This document shows positions 32,367-40,612 of a stretch of 64,000 nt of DNA, in pieces. Source of the stretch: Haloarchaeobius litoreus (lineage in GTDB: Archaea; Halobacteriota; Halobacteria; Halobacteriales; Natrialbaceae). The notes below the pieces were generated by a model. It ran no database searches. It saw nothing but the letters and a program-made list of their open reading frames with translations, and was not told where the DNA came from. The DNA is taken from the NCBI RefSeq assembly GCF_024495425.1, contig NZ_JANHJR010000004.1:124001-188000 (forward strand), written 5' to 3'. A program made the translations under genes and the position numbers. Each line of letters opens with the position of its first letter. Position 1 is the stretch's first letter.

Positions 32367-34417
32367 TGTTCGCCTCCGGTGGTGATGACGATGTGACCGT
32401 ACTCGTCGACGGTCGCGTGCTGGTCGGCGTGGAAGACCAGCGAGGTGGTTGGTTCGGTGACGACCGCGGGCCCGGCGAGTTCGTCGCCCGGGGCGAGCGT
32501 CGCGCGCTCGTAGACGTCGAACTCGGTGAACTCGCCCGCGGCGAAGCAGTACGCCTCGCGGCTACCGGTCGGTTCGAGAGCATCGCCGTCGCGCGGTACC
32601 TGCCGGTCGAGCGTCGGCTTGTCGTTCTCGCCGACGGCCCTCACACGGAGGTGGACGACCTGTACCGGGTCGTCCATCGTGTGGCCGTAGCGCGTCTCGT
32701 GCTGGGCCTCGAACCGCTCCGCGAGCTCGTCGAGGTCCGCGACGCCGTCGGCGTCGACCTCGACGGTGTGCTCCTGTCCGAAGTAGCGCATCTCGACGGC
32801 GCGTTCAAGGCGCTGGTCGGACTCAGCGACACCCTCCGCGGTCAGCGTCTCGCGACCCTCTGCTTCGAGCTCATCGAACGACGCGTCGAGCGTCTCCAGT
32901 TCGACATCGTCGAGGACGGCGATCATCGTCTGCGAGAAGTCGTAGACGACGTCGGCCATCAGCATCCCCCACGCGGAGAACACGGAGGGTGCCTGCGGGA
33001 CGAGTACCTCCTTCACGCCGAGTTCGCGCGCGAGCAGCGGGACGAACATCGGGCCCGCGCCGCCGTAGGCGACCATCGAGAAGTCACGCGGGTCGAGGCC
33101 CTTCTCGACGGTGATCTCGCGGATGGCACCCACGGTGTTCGCGAGCGCCACGTCGAAGACGCCGCGGCTGGCGTCCGAGACGGACGTGTCGAGCGGGTCC
33201 GCCAGCACTTCCTCGATACCATCGATGGCGTCGTCCGCGGCGGTGTCCATCTCGCCGCCGAGGAAGTCGGCGGGGTCGAGAAATCCGAGCGCGAGCGCGG
33301 CGTCGGTGACGGTCGGCTCGGTGCCACCGTTGTCGTAGCAGATGGGGCCGGGGTCCGCGCCCGCGCTCTCGGGGCCGACCTTCAGCAGGTCGCCGTCGAG
33401 CCAGGCGATGGAGCCCCCGCCCGCGCCGATGGTCCGGATGTCGTACACCGGGATGAGCATCGGCTGGTGTTCGAGCGACGAGTCGTACTTCACGACGGGC
33501 GAGCCGTCCTCGACGACGGCGGCGTCGAGGCTCGTTCCACCCATATCGACCGTGATGAGGTTGTCGCGGTCGGTGGCGTCGCCGACGTGGGCCGCGCCGA
33601 TGAGCCCGCCCGCGGGCCCGGAGAGGATCGTGTGGACGGGCGCGGTCTTTGCGCTCTCGGCGGTGAGCGTACCGCCGCCGGAGCGGGTGACGAAGAAGGA
33701 GCCGTCGAAGCCCGCGCCGACGAGCGAGTCGTCGAGCGTGTCGACGTAGTTCTCGAAGATTGGCTTGATGTAGCTGTCGAGGACGGCCGTGCTCGTGCGC
33801 TCGTACTCTCGGTACTCGCCGGTGATGTCGCTGGAGACCGAGACGCTGATCTCCGGGTGGGCGTCGCGGACGATGTCGGCGGCGGCCTGCTCGTGCTGGC
33901 CGTTCTGGTAGGAGTGCAGGAAGCAGATGGCGATAGCCTCGACCTGGTGTTCCTCGACGAGTTCGTCGGCCGCCTCGTGGACGGCCGTCTCGTCGAGCTC
34001 CTCGACGACGGCACCGTCCGCGTTCAGTCGGCCGGGCACGCCGAGCCGTCGTCGACGGGGTACCATGGACTCCGGCTTCTGGTAGTTGATGTCGTACATC
34101 GAGTCGCGTTCGAGGTTCGTGCGGCCGATCTCGTGGACGTCGGAGAAGCCCTCGTTGGTGATGATACCGATTCGTGCGCCGTCTCGTTCGAGGACGGCGT
34201 TCAGCCCGAGTGTCGTCCCGTGGACGAACGCCTCGGTCGACTCGAGGTCGGCGTCGACCCTCTCGACGGAGTCGAGCACGCCGTCGGAGGGTTGCCCGGG
34301 CGTCGTTGCGGCCTTCTCGAGCGAGATGTCTCCCGTCTCGCGGTCGAACGTGATGGCGTCGACGAACGTGCCGCCGATGTCCACGGCGACGCGCTGGGTG
34401 GTGTTATCTTGTCTCAC
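32363..34417 (-). CDS. hyuA: hydantoinase A/oxoprolinase subunit (first copy)
   Basis: A 684-aa protein if it starts at the GTG at 34415-34417; an ATG at 34459 is further upstream but lies outside the TATA box at 34440-34447, so GTG is preferred. The N-terminal nucleotide motif is VAVDIGGTFVDA, followed by FVHGTTLGLNAVLER, the central GPAGGLIGAA and VDMGGTSLDAAVV phosphate loops, and DPGPICYDNGG. It is the ATPase half of the HyuAB enzyme. It is divergent from the ABC importer, with about 180 bp between. Confidence 0.92.
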   Translation of the reverse strand: MRQDNTTQRVAVDIGGTFVDAITFDRETGDISLEKAATTPGQPSDGVLDSVERVDADLESTEAFVHGTTLGLNAVLERDGARIGIITNEGFSDVHEIGRTNLERDSMYDINYQKPESMVPRRRRLGVPGRLNADGAVVEELDETAVHEAADELVEEHQVEAIAICFLHSYQNGQHEQAAADIVRDAHPEISVSVSSDITGEYREYERTSTAVLDSYIKPIFENYVDTLDDSLVGAGFDGSFFVTRSGGGTLTAESAKTAPVHTILSGPAGGLIGAAHVGDATDRDNLITVDMGGTSLDAAVVEDGSPVVKYDSSLEHQPMLIPVYDIRTIGAGGGSIAWLDGDLLKVGPESAGADPGPICYDNGGTEPTVTDAALALGFLDPADFLGGEMDTAADDAIDGIEEVLADPLDTSVSDASRGVFDVALANTVGAIREITVEKGLDPRDFSMVAYGGAGPMFVPLLARELGVKEVLVPQAPSVFSAWGMLMADVVYDFSQTMIAVLDDVELETLDASFDELEAEGRETLTAEGVAESDQRLERAVEMRYFGQEHTVEVDADGVADLDELAERFEAQHETRYGHTMDDPVQVVHLRVRAVGENDKPTLDRQVPRDGDALEPTGSREAYCFAAGEFTEFDVYERATLAPGDELAGPAVVTEPTTSLVFHADQHATVDEYGHIVITTGGEQ

Positions 34418-34439
34418 AGAGTACTCGTTTCGTGGAGTC

Positions 34440-34447
34440 GTATATAT
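34440..34447 (-). promoter_or_regulatory. TATA box for the leftward hyu operon
   Basis: On the reverse strand aatatata lies 23-30 bp ahead of the GTG at 34417, the standard distance for a leaderless haloarchaeal transcript. It falls downstream of the alternative ATG at 34459, which therefore cannot be in the message. Confidence 0.65.
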
Positions 34448-34560
34448 TGTTTTCCCCACTGACTCCCGAATCGTGTTCTTTCACACCCAAAACGGTCCAC
34501 TAATTCGCTGTTTACGTACAGATAGTAAATATCAGTACTAGAATCGTTGATACCATCCAG

Positions 34561-34569
34561 TAGTATTAA
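34561..34569 (+). promoter_or_regulatory. TATA-like box for the importer operon
   Basis: AT-rich agtattaag is 26-34 bp ahead of the ATG at 34595 of the substrate-binding protein, compatible with a leaderless or very short leader transcript. Confidence 0.5.
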
Positions 34570-34594
34570 GCTACCCCGGTTGTAGATAGCTACC

Positions 34595-36292
34595 ATGAGT
34601 AACAATGCCAACCGCAGCTTCGACCGCCGTGACTTTCTGAAATACGGGAGTGCGGCGACGGTCACGACCATCTTCGCCGGGTGTACGGGGAACCAGTCGT
34701 CAGAGGATACGACGAACGATTCGGGTGGCGACCCGACCGATACGGATGACTCGGACGATGGCTCGCCCGGCGGCGACGGTGGCGCGTCGTTCGAGTACGT
34801 CACCACCGTCGCGCCGAGTTCGCTCGACCCCATGAAGGGTTCGGACAACCTGGAGACCATCCTCCTGCACAACGTCTACGACCCGTTGCTGTACTACACG
34901 GACGACACGCCGCCGGAGCTCCAGCCCTGGCTGGCCGAGGACTGGGAGGTCGGCGACGACGGCCGCACGTACACGTTCAACCTGCGTGACGATGCAACGT
35001 TCCACAACGGCGACCCCGTCACCGCCTCGGACGTGCAGTACTCCGTCCAGCGCATGATGGAGATGCAGAACGGCTTCTCGTGGATGTGGTCGGGCATCCT
35101 CTCGCCCGAGAACGTCACCGCCGTCGACGAGACGACCGTCGAGATGACCACCAACGAAGTGTTCGCGCCGTTCCTCTACACGCTCCCGTTCCTCTACGTC
35201 GTCAACCAGGAACAGGTCGAGGCGAACGCAGCCAGCGACGGGAACTTCGGCGAACACGGCGACTACGGCACCGGCTGGCTCGAGGACAACGACGCCGGGA
35301 GCGGCCCCTACGTCCTCAGCGAGCGCGAGCGCAGTCGACAGATCGTCATCGAGCGGAACGAGGACTGGTGGGGGACGTTCCCCGACGGGAACGGCTACGG
35401 GACCGTCACCACCGACATCGTCCAGGAGTCCGCGACCGCCGCGGGGCGGATGCGCGAGGGCGCGGAGATGTCCGACCAGTGGCTCCCGCTCCAGACGTAC
35501 AACGACCTGGAAAGTGCGGATGGCGTCCGCGTGCACGCGAAGGCGACGTTCAACCCGTTCTACATCTACATGCACACCCAGCGGGCACCACTCGACGACG
35601 TGCACGTCCGGCGGGCCATCTCGTACGCGTTCGACTACGAGGCCGCACTCAACGACGTCATGGCGGGTGACTCCGACCACCTCCAGGGACCGCTCCCGGG
35701 CGCGATGTGGAGCCACACCGAGGACCTGCCGACGTACGAGCAGGACTTCGAGGCGGCCCAGGCCGAACTCGACCAGTCCGACTACTCGGCGAGCGACCTC
35801 GACCTGAACTACACGTACGTCTCCGGGCTGACGACCGAGGAGAGCATGGGGCTGTTGCTCCAGTCGAACCTGCAGGAGCTCGGGGGGTCGCTCACCGTCG
35901 AGCGCGCGCCGTGGTCGAACATCACCGAGATGGCGGCGAACCCGGACACCACGCCGGACATGCTCGCCATCTACCTCTCGTTCAGCTACGCCGACCCCGA
36001 CACGTTCCTCTACCCGGCCTGGCACAGCGACTCCCACGGCTCGTGGACCAGCGCCGCGTGGTACCAGAACGACGAGGTCGACCAGCTGCTCACCGATGGT
36101 CGCCGGACCGTCGCACAGGAGGACCGCGTCCCCATCTACGAGGAGGCACAGCGCATCATCGCCGAGGACGCACCCGCGCTGTTCGTCATGAACCAGGCGA
36201 CCCGCAATGCCATCTCCGAGCGCGTCCAGGGGTTCAAGGACAACGGCATCACGGGCTACCGCCAGACGTTCCACCGGTACCATCAGGGCTGA
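34595..36292 (+). CDS. ABC importer substrate-binding lipoprotein, family 5 (dipeptide/oligopeptide type)
   Basis: A 565-aa exported protein with Tat signal (RRDFLKYGSAATVTT) and lipobox FAGC, an acidic Thr/Ser/Gly-rich linker, then the SBP_bac_5 fold: LDPMKGSDNLETILLHNVYD, WEVGDDGRTYTFNLRDDATF and the C-terminal RIIAEDAPALFVMNQ. Family 5 proteins bind di- and oligopeptides, nickel complexes or other small organics. It heads a five-gene importer operon, divergent from hyuA. The ligand is probably the substrate of the flanking HyuAB enzymes (inference). Confidence 0.92.
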   Translation: MSNNANRSFDRRDFLKYGSAATVTTIFAGCTGNQSSEDTTNDSGGDPTDTDDSDDGSPGGDGGASFEYVTTVAPSSLDPMKGSDNLETILLHNVYDPLLYYTDDTPPELQPWLAEDWEVGDDGRTYTFNLRDDATFHNGDPVTASDVQYSVQRMMEMQNGFSWMWSGILSPENVTAVDETTVEMTTNEVFAPFLYTLPFLYVVNQEQVEANAASDGNFGEHGDYGTGWLEDNDAGSGPYVLSERERSRQIVIERNEDWWGTFPDGNGYGTVTTDIVQESATAAGRMREGAEMSDQWLPLQTYNDLESADGVRVHAKATFNPFYIYMHTQRAPLDDVHVRRAISYAFDYEAALNDVMAGDSDHLQGPLPGAMWSHTEDLPTYEQDFEAAQAELDQSDYSASDLDLNYTYVSGLTTEESMGLLLQSNLQELGGSLTVERAPWSNITEMAANPDTTPDMLAIYLSFSYADPDTFLYPAWHSDSHGSWTSAAWYQNDEVDQLLTDGRRTVAQEDRVPIYEEAQRIIAEDAPALFVMNQATRNAISERVQGFKDNGITGYRQTFHRYHQG

Positions 36293-36301
36293 TTCGCCAG
36301 T

Positions 36302-37327
36302 ATGGGTCACAGAAGCTACCTGATCAAGCGCGGTCTGTCGACCATCCCGATGTTCGTGGGGCTCTCGGTGCTCATCTTCACCCTGGCCCGCGTCATCCCC
36401 GGCAGGCCCGCACGGCTGGCGCTCGGTCCCCGCGCGAGCGACGAGGCCGTCCAGAGCCTCCGCGACCAGATGGGACTGGACAAACCACTCTGGGAGCAGT
36501 ACCTCGACTACGTCGGCGGCGTCGTCCAGGGCGACCTCGGACAGTCGCTCATCTCGAACCGGAACGTGGCGACCGACCTGCTGGAGTACTTCCCGGCGAC
36601 GTTCGAGTTGACGACGCTCGCGATGATAATCGCCATCTTCGTCGGCGTCCCGCTCGGCGTCATCGCCGGGCAGCACAAGGACCGGTGGCCGGACAACGCC
36701 AGCCGCCTGTTCTCGTTCTTCAACGTCTCGTTACCCCCGTTCTGGGCGGGCATCCTGCTGCAGCTGGTCGTCGCGTTCCAGCTGGGCTGGCTGCCCGCGA
36801 CCGGCCGGGTCGGCGACGTGAGCCCGATGCCCATCGAGACGACGGGACTGTTGCTCGTCGACAGCGCGCTGGCATTCAACGTGCCAGCGTTCGTGAGTTC
36901 GAGCCAGCACCTCATCCTGCCGGCCATCACGCTGTCGCTCGCGCCCATCGCCGACATCGCGCGGATGACCCGCTCCAGCTTCATCGAGGAGTACGACAAG
37001 GACTACGTCGAGGGGCTGCGCACCCACGGCATCCCCGAGCGTCTCATCGCCTACAAGTACGTCCTCAGGCGGTCGTTCGCGTCGACCCTGACCATCATCG
37101 GGCTGGACTACGGCTTCCTGCTCGGCTCGGCGTTCGTCGTCGAGATCGTGTTCTCGTGGCCGGGGATGGCCTCCTACGGCGTCGAGGCCATCCTCCAGAA
37201 GGACATCAACGCGATGGTCGGCGTGACACTCGTCGTCGGCGCGTCGTTCCTGCTCGTGAACTTCGTGGTCGACGTGCTGTACGGCGTCTTCGACCCCCGC
37301 GTCTGGCACGAAGGTGAGTCCCAATGA
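36302..37327 (+). CDS. dppB: ABC importer permease, DppB type
   Basis: A 341-aa membrane protein with six helices. The first helix is followed by a long extracytoplasmic loop (RVIPGRPARLALGPRASDEA), and the EAA-like coupling loop is YVEGLRTHGIPERLIAYKYV. The layout is that of DppB/OppB. It starts 9 bp after the binding-protein stop and overlaps the next gene by 4 bp. Confidence 0.92.
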   Translation: MGHRSYLIKRGLSTIPMFVGLSVLIFTLARVIPGRPARLALGPRASDEAVQSLRDQMGLDKPLWEQYLDYVGGVVQGDLGQSLISNRNVATDLLEYFPATFELTTLAMIIAIFVGVPLGVIAGQHKDRWPDNASRLFSFFNVSLPPFWAGILLQLVVAFQLGWLPATGRVGDVSPMPIETTGLLLVDSALAFNVPAFVSSSQHLILPAITLSLAPIADIARMTRSSFIEEYDKDYVEGLRTHGIPERLIAYKYVLRRSFASTLTIIGLDYGFLLGSAFVVEIVFSWPGMASYGVEAILQKDINAMVGVTLVVGASFLLVNFVVDVLYGVFDPRVWHEGESQ

Positions 37328-38241
37328 GCGACGGTGAATCCGTCGCGGCCGACGCCGACGCCCCGGGGCTGCTCGAACGACGCCTGGGCGACTTCGACCG
37401 CGTCGTCTACCGGTTCCGTCAGAACCCGATGTCGATACTCGGCCTGTGCATCATCTTCGGCTTCGTGTTCATCGCCATCTTCGCGCCGTACATCGCGCCC
37501 TACCCGGCCGACGCGGGCTACCAGGGCCAGCCGGCGGTCCACTTCGACAACAAGTTCGCGGAGCCGAGCGCCGCACACCTGTTCGGCACCGACCAGGCGG
37601 GACGGGACATCTTCAGTCGCGTCCTGTTCGGCACGCGACTGTCGCTTCGTATCGGCATCGTCGTGCTCGCGGCCGCCGTCTCCATCGGCGTGCCCGTCGG
37701 CCTCGTCGCCGGCTACCTCGGCGGCGGTGTCGGCATGGCGTTGATGCGGATCACGGACGTGTTCCTGTCGGTGCCACCGCTGGTACTCGCACTGGCGGTG
37801 AGCGTCGCGCTCGAACCCAATCTAACGAACGTGATGCTCGCCATCGCGGCGGTCTGGTGGCCGTGGTACGCCCGACTCACCTACGGGGAGGTGCTATCGG
37901 TGAAAGAGGAGACGTACGTCGAGGCGAGCCGCGGCATCGGCGCGACCTCGACGCGCACCATCTTCCGGGAGATACTCCCGAACGTGCTCGCGCCCATCAC
38001 GGTGAAGATGAGCCTCGACATGGGCTACGCCATCCTCGTCGCCGCCTCGCTCGGCTTCCTCGGCCTCGGCGCGCAGCCGCCGACGCCCGAGTGGGGGACG
38101 ATGGTCAGCCAGGGCCGGGACTACATGCCCGCGCAGTGGTGGTACTCGACGTTCCCGGGACTGGCCATCTTCCTCATCGTGCTGGGGTTCAACTTCCTCG
38201 GCGACGGCCTGAGAGACATGTTCGACGTGGAGGTGCAGTGA
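37324..38241 (+). CDS. dppC: ABC importer permease, DppC type
   Basis: A 305-aa membrane protein with a long cytoplasmic N-terminus, the OppC-specific loop FGTDQAGRDIFSRVLFGTRL and the coupling loop YVEASRGIGATSTRTIFREI. It forms the translocation pore with DppB. Start is the ATG of an ATGA overlap with dppB; dppD follows after 1 bp. Confidence 0.93.
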   Translation: MSDGESVAADADAPGLLERRLGDFDRVVYRFRQNPMSILGLCIIFGFVFIAIFAPYIAPYPADAGYQGQPAVHFDNKFAEPSAAHLFGTDQAGRDIFSRVLFGTRLSLRIGIVVLAAAVSIGVPVGLVAGYLGGGVGMALMRITDVFLSVPPLVLALAVSVALEPNLTNVMLAIAAVWWPWYARLTYGEVLSVKEETYVEASRGIGATSTRTIFREILPNVLAPITVKMSLDMGYAILVAASLGFLGLGAQPPTPEWGTMVSQGRDYMPAQWWYSTFPGLAIFLIVLGFNFLGDGLRDMFDVEVQ

Positions 38242-38242
38242 G

Positions 38243-39349
38243 ATGGCAGACCCCATCCTCTCCGTCGACGACCTCTCGGTCGCGTTCGAGACGTACGAGG
38301 GACGCCACCACGTCCTGAACGGCGTCGACCTCACCGTCGATGAGGGCGAGACGGTCGCACTCGTCGGCGAGACGGGCTGTGGGAAGTCCGTCACCGCGAA
38401 GTCCATCATGGGCACGCTCCCGCGCCCACCCGGGGAGATAACCTCGGGCAGCATCGGCTACGACGGCACCGACCTGCTCGCCGACCCGGACGCCCACGAG
38501 CGCGTCCAGGGCGAGGAGATGAGCATGATCTTCCAGGACCCGATGACGTACCTCTCGCCGGTGTACCCCGTCGGCTCGATGATGGCCGACGTGGCCAGCT
38601 ACAGCGGGGGCAAGTCCGTCTCGTGGCTCGGCGTCCTGAAGAACATGCTCGGCCGTCGCACGAACCGGTCCGAGATCCGCGAGCGCAGTATCGAGCTGCT
38701 CGACCGGATGCGTATCCCCGACCCCGAGGGTACCCTCGACCGCTACCCGGTCGAGCTCTCCGGCGGGATGCGCCAGCGCGTCATCGTCGCGATGGCGCTC
38801 ATCAACGACCCGACGTTCCTCATCGCAGACGAGCCGACGACCGCACTCGACGTGACGGTGCAGGACCAGATCCTCGGCCTGCTGCGAGAGCGCGTCGAGG
38901 AGCGGAACCTCTCGATGCTGTACATCACCCACAACCTCGGCGTCGCCCGCGAGATCGCCGACCGCATCTGCATCATGTACGCCGGCGAGATCGTCGAGGT
39001 CGGGACGACCGAGGAGATCTTCGACGCGCCGCTGCACCCCTACACCCGGGGGCTCCTCGACAGCATCCCGAAGCTCACCGGCTTCGAGGGCGACGGCATC
39101 GACGGGCAGATCCCGGACTACACCGACCCGCCGACCGGCTGCCGGTTCCACCCGCGCTGTCCCGCCGCGATGGCGGGCACCTGTGACGTGGAACCGGTCG
39201 AGTCCCACGCCGTCGGCGACGACCGCGCCGTCGCGTGCCACCTCTACGAGGACGGGATGTCCTTCGGCGAGGCGGCGACCATCGCGGCGGAGGAGGCCGA
39301 TGGAGCCACCGAGGACGCACCGACCGCCGAGGCCGGGGGTGAGCCATGA
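38243..39349 (+). CDS. dppD: ABC importer ATPase, DppD type
   Basis: A 368-aa ATPase with Walker A GETGCGKS, Q-loop FQDPMTYLSPV, signature LSGGMRQRV, Walker B IADEPTTALD and switch His ITHNLG. The C-terminal oligopeptide-transporter extension has FHPRCPAAMAGTC, a partial four-Cys motif characteristic of DppD/OppD. It overlaps dppF by 4 bp. Confidence 0.93.
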   Translation: MADPILSVDDLSVAFETYEGRHHVLNGVDLTVDEGETVALVGETGCGKSVTAKSIMGTLPRPPGEITSGSIGYDGTDLLADPDAHERVQGEEMSMIFQDPMTYLSPVYPVGSMMADVASYSGGKSVSWLGVLKNMLGRRTNRSEIRERSIELLDRMRIPDPEGTLDRYPVELSGGMRQRVIVAMALINDPTFLIADEPTTALDVTVQDQILGLLRERVEERNLSMLYITHNLGVAREIADRICIMYAGEIVEVGTTEEIFDAPLHPYTRGLLDSIPKLTGFEGDGIDGQIPDYTDPPTGCRFHPRCPAAMAGTCDVEPVESHAVGDDRAVACHLYEDGMSFGEAATIAAEEADGATEDAPTAEAGGEP

Positions 39350-40395
39350 GCGGCGACCCCCTCGTCTCCGTGCGGAACCTTGAGAAGTACTACCCGGTCG
39401 AGACCGGACTGCTGAGCCGGACCGAGTCGTACGTGAAGGCCGTCGACGGCGTGAGCTTCGACATCATGCCCGGGGAGACGTTCGCCGTGGTCGGCGAGTC
39501 CGGCTGCGGGAAGACGACGCTCGGAAAGACCGTCGCCCGTCTCTACGAGGCGACCGGCGGGACCATCGAGTTCGACGGCCGCGACGTCACCGACCTCGAC
39601 GGGAAGTCGCTCCGCAAGCTCCGCCGTGACATCCAGGTCGTCTACCAGGACCCATCGTCGTCGCTGAACCCGCGGCGGCGCATCGGGAGCATCGTCAAGG
39701 AGCCGCTGGTCGTCCACGACGTCGGGACGAAGGCGGAACGCGACGAGCGTGTCGCCGAACTGCTCCGGCGTGTCGACCTGCCGGTGGAGTTCCGCCACCG
39801 CTACCCGAACGCGCTCTCTGGCGGGCAGCAACAGCGCGTCGCCATCGCCCGTGCGCTGGCTGTCGAGCCGAAGTTCGTCGTGCTCGACGAGCCGACGAGC
39901 GCGCTCGACGTCTCGGTGCAGGCGAAGGTCATCTCGCTGCTCGCCGACCTGCAGGAGGAGCTCGACCTGACCTACCTGCTCATCAGCCACGACCTCAGCC
40001 TCGTGAAGAACGTCGCCGACCGCATCGGCGTGATGTATCTCGGCAACTTCATGGAGGTCACCGACAGCCGGACGCTGTTCGAGGACCCGAAGAACCCCTA
40101 CACCGAGCAGCTCCTGTCGGCCATCCCGGTCGTCGAGAGCGGCGAGCAGTTGCTGAAGCCGCCCTCCGTCGAGGTGCGCGGCGAGACGCCGGACCCGAAG
40201 GACCCACCCTCGGGCTGTCCGTTCCACCCGCGCTGTCACCGCGCGTTCGACGCCTGCGACGCCGTCGAGCCCGAGCTCGTCGAGGTCGAGGAGGGACACC
40301 AGACCCGGTGTCTCCTCGACCCCGGGCCGAAGGCCGAGGCGGTGGCCGACCACCGCTCCGATGACGTGACGCGGGAGGAAGTCACCGAGGAGTAG
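39346..40395 (+). CDS. dppF: ABC importer ATPase, DppF type
   Basis: A 349-aa ATPase with Walker A GESGCGKTT, Q-loop YQDPSSSLNPRR, signature LSGGQQQRVAIARAL, Walker B LDEPTSALD and a C-terminal extension with FHPRCHRAFDAC. It forms the heterodimeric motor with DppD. It ends the importer operon; a 217-bp spacer with its own promoter separates it from the second hyuA. Confidence 0.93.
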   Translation: MSGDPLVSVRNLEKYYPVETGLLSRTESYVKAVDGVSFDIMPGETFAVVGESGCGKTTLGKTVARLYEATGGTIEFDGRDVTDLDGKSLRKLRRDIQVVYQDPSSSLNPRRRIGSIVKEPLVVHDVGTKAERDERVAELLRRVDLPVEFRHRYPNALSGGQQQRVAIARALAVEPKFVVLDEPTSALDVSVQAKVISLLADLQEELDLTYLLISHDLSLVKNVADRIGVMYLGNFMEVTDSRTLFEDPKNPYTEQLLSAIPVVESGEQLLKPPSVEVRGETPDPKDPPSGCPFHPRCHRAFDACDAVEPELVEVEEGHQTRCLLDPGPKAEAVADHRSDDVTREEVTEE

Positions 40396-40581
40396 CGGAC
40401 GCACGGGCGCGGCGGGCGGAGGCACCCATCACCATTGTCTGTCATCCGTCACCCCCGCCCGACCAACCCGTTGGAGCAGGGCCGTCCATCTTCCGTTCGG
40501 GTTCCGCACGGCCCCACTACGCACTATTCAGAATTATCTACACCCAATTTGGGCATGATTTGGTAGAATTGCGCACGATAA

Positions 40582-40590
40582 GTTTATTGT
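40582..40590 (+). promoter_or_regulatory. TATA box for the second hyu operon
   Basis: gtttattgt lies 23-31 bp ahead of the ATG at 40613 and supports that start over an in-frame ATG at 40601. The second hyuAB pair can thus be transcribed independently of the importer. Confidence 0.6.
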
Positions 40591-40612
40591 ATGCGCCGTT
40601 TTGTTATACGTC

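Noticed and set aside
30276-32396. 706-codon plus-strand frame opposite hyuB
   Set aside because: Shadow of the GC-rich hyuB gene; V/R/D/G-rich composition without motifs, while hyuB has full family signatures.
32366-34462. 698-codon plus-strand frame exactly opposite hyuA
   Set aside because: Shadow frame caused by codon bias; no family features.
34700-36676. 658-codon reverse frame opposite the substrate-binding protein and dppB
   Set aside because: Spans two real genes on the other strand and has random composition.
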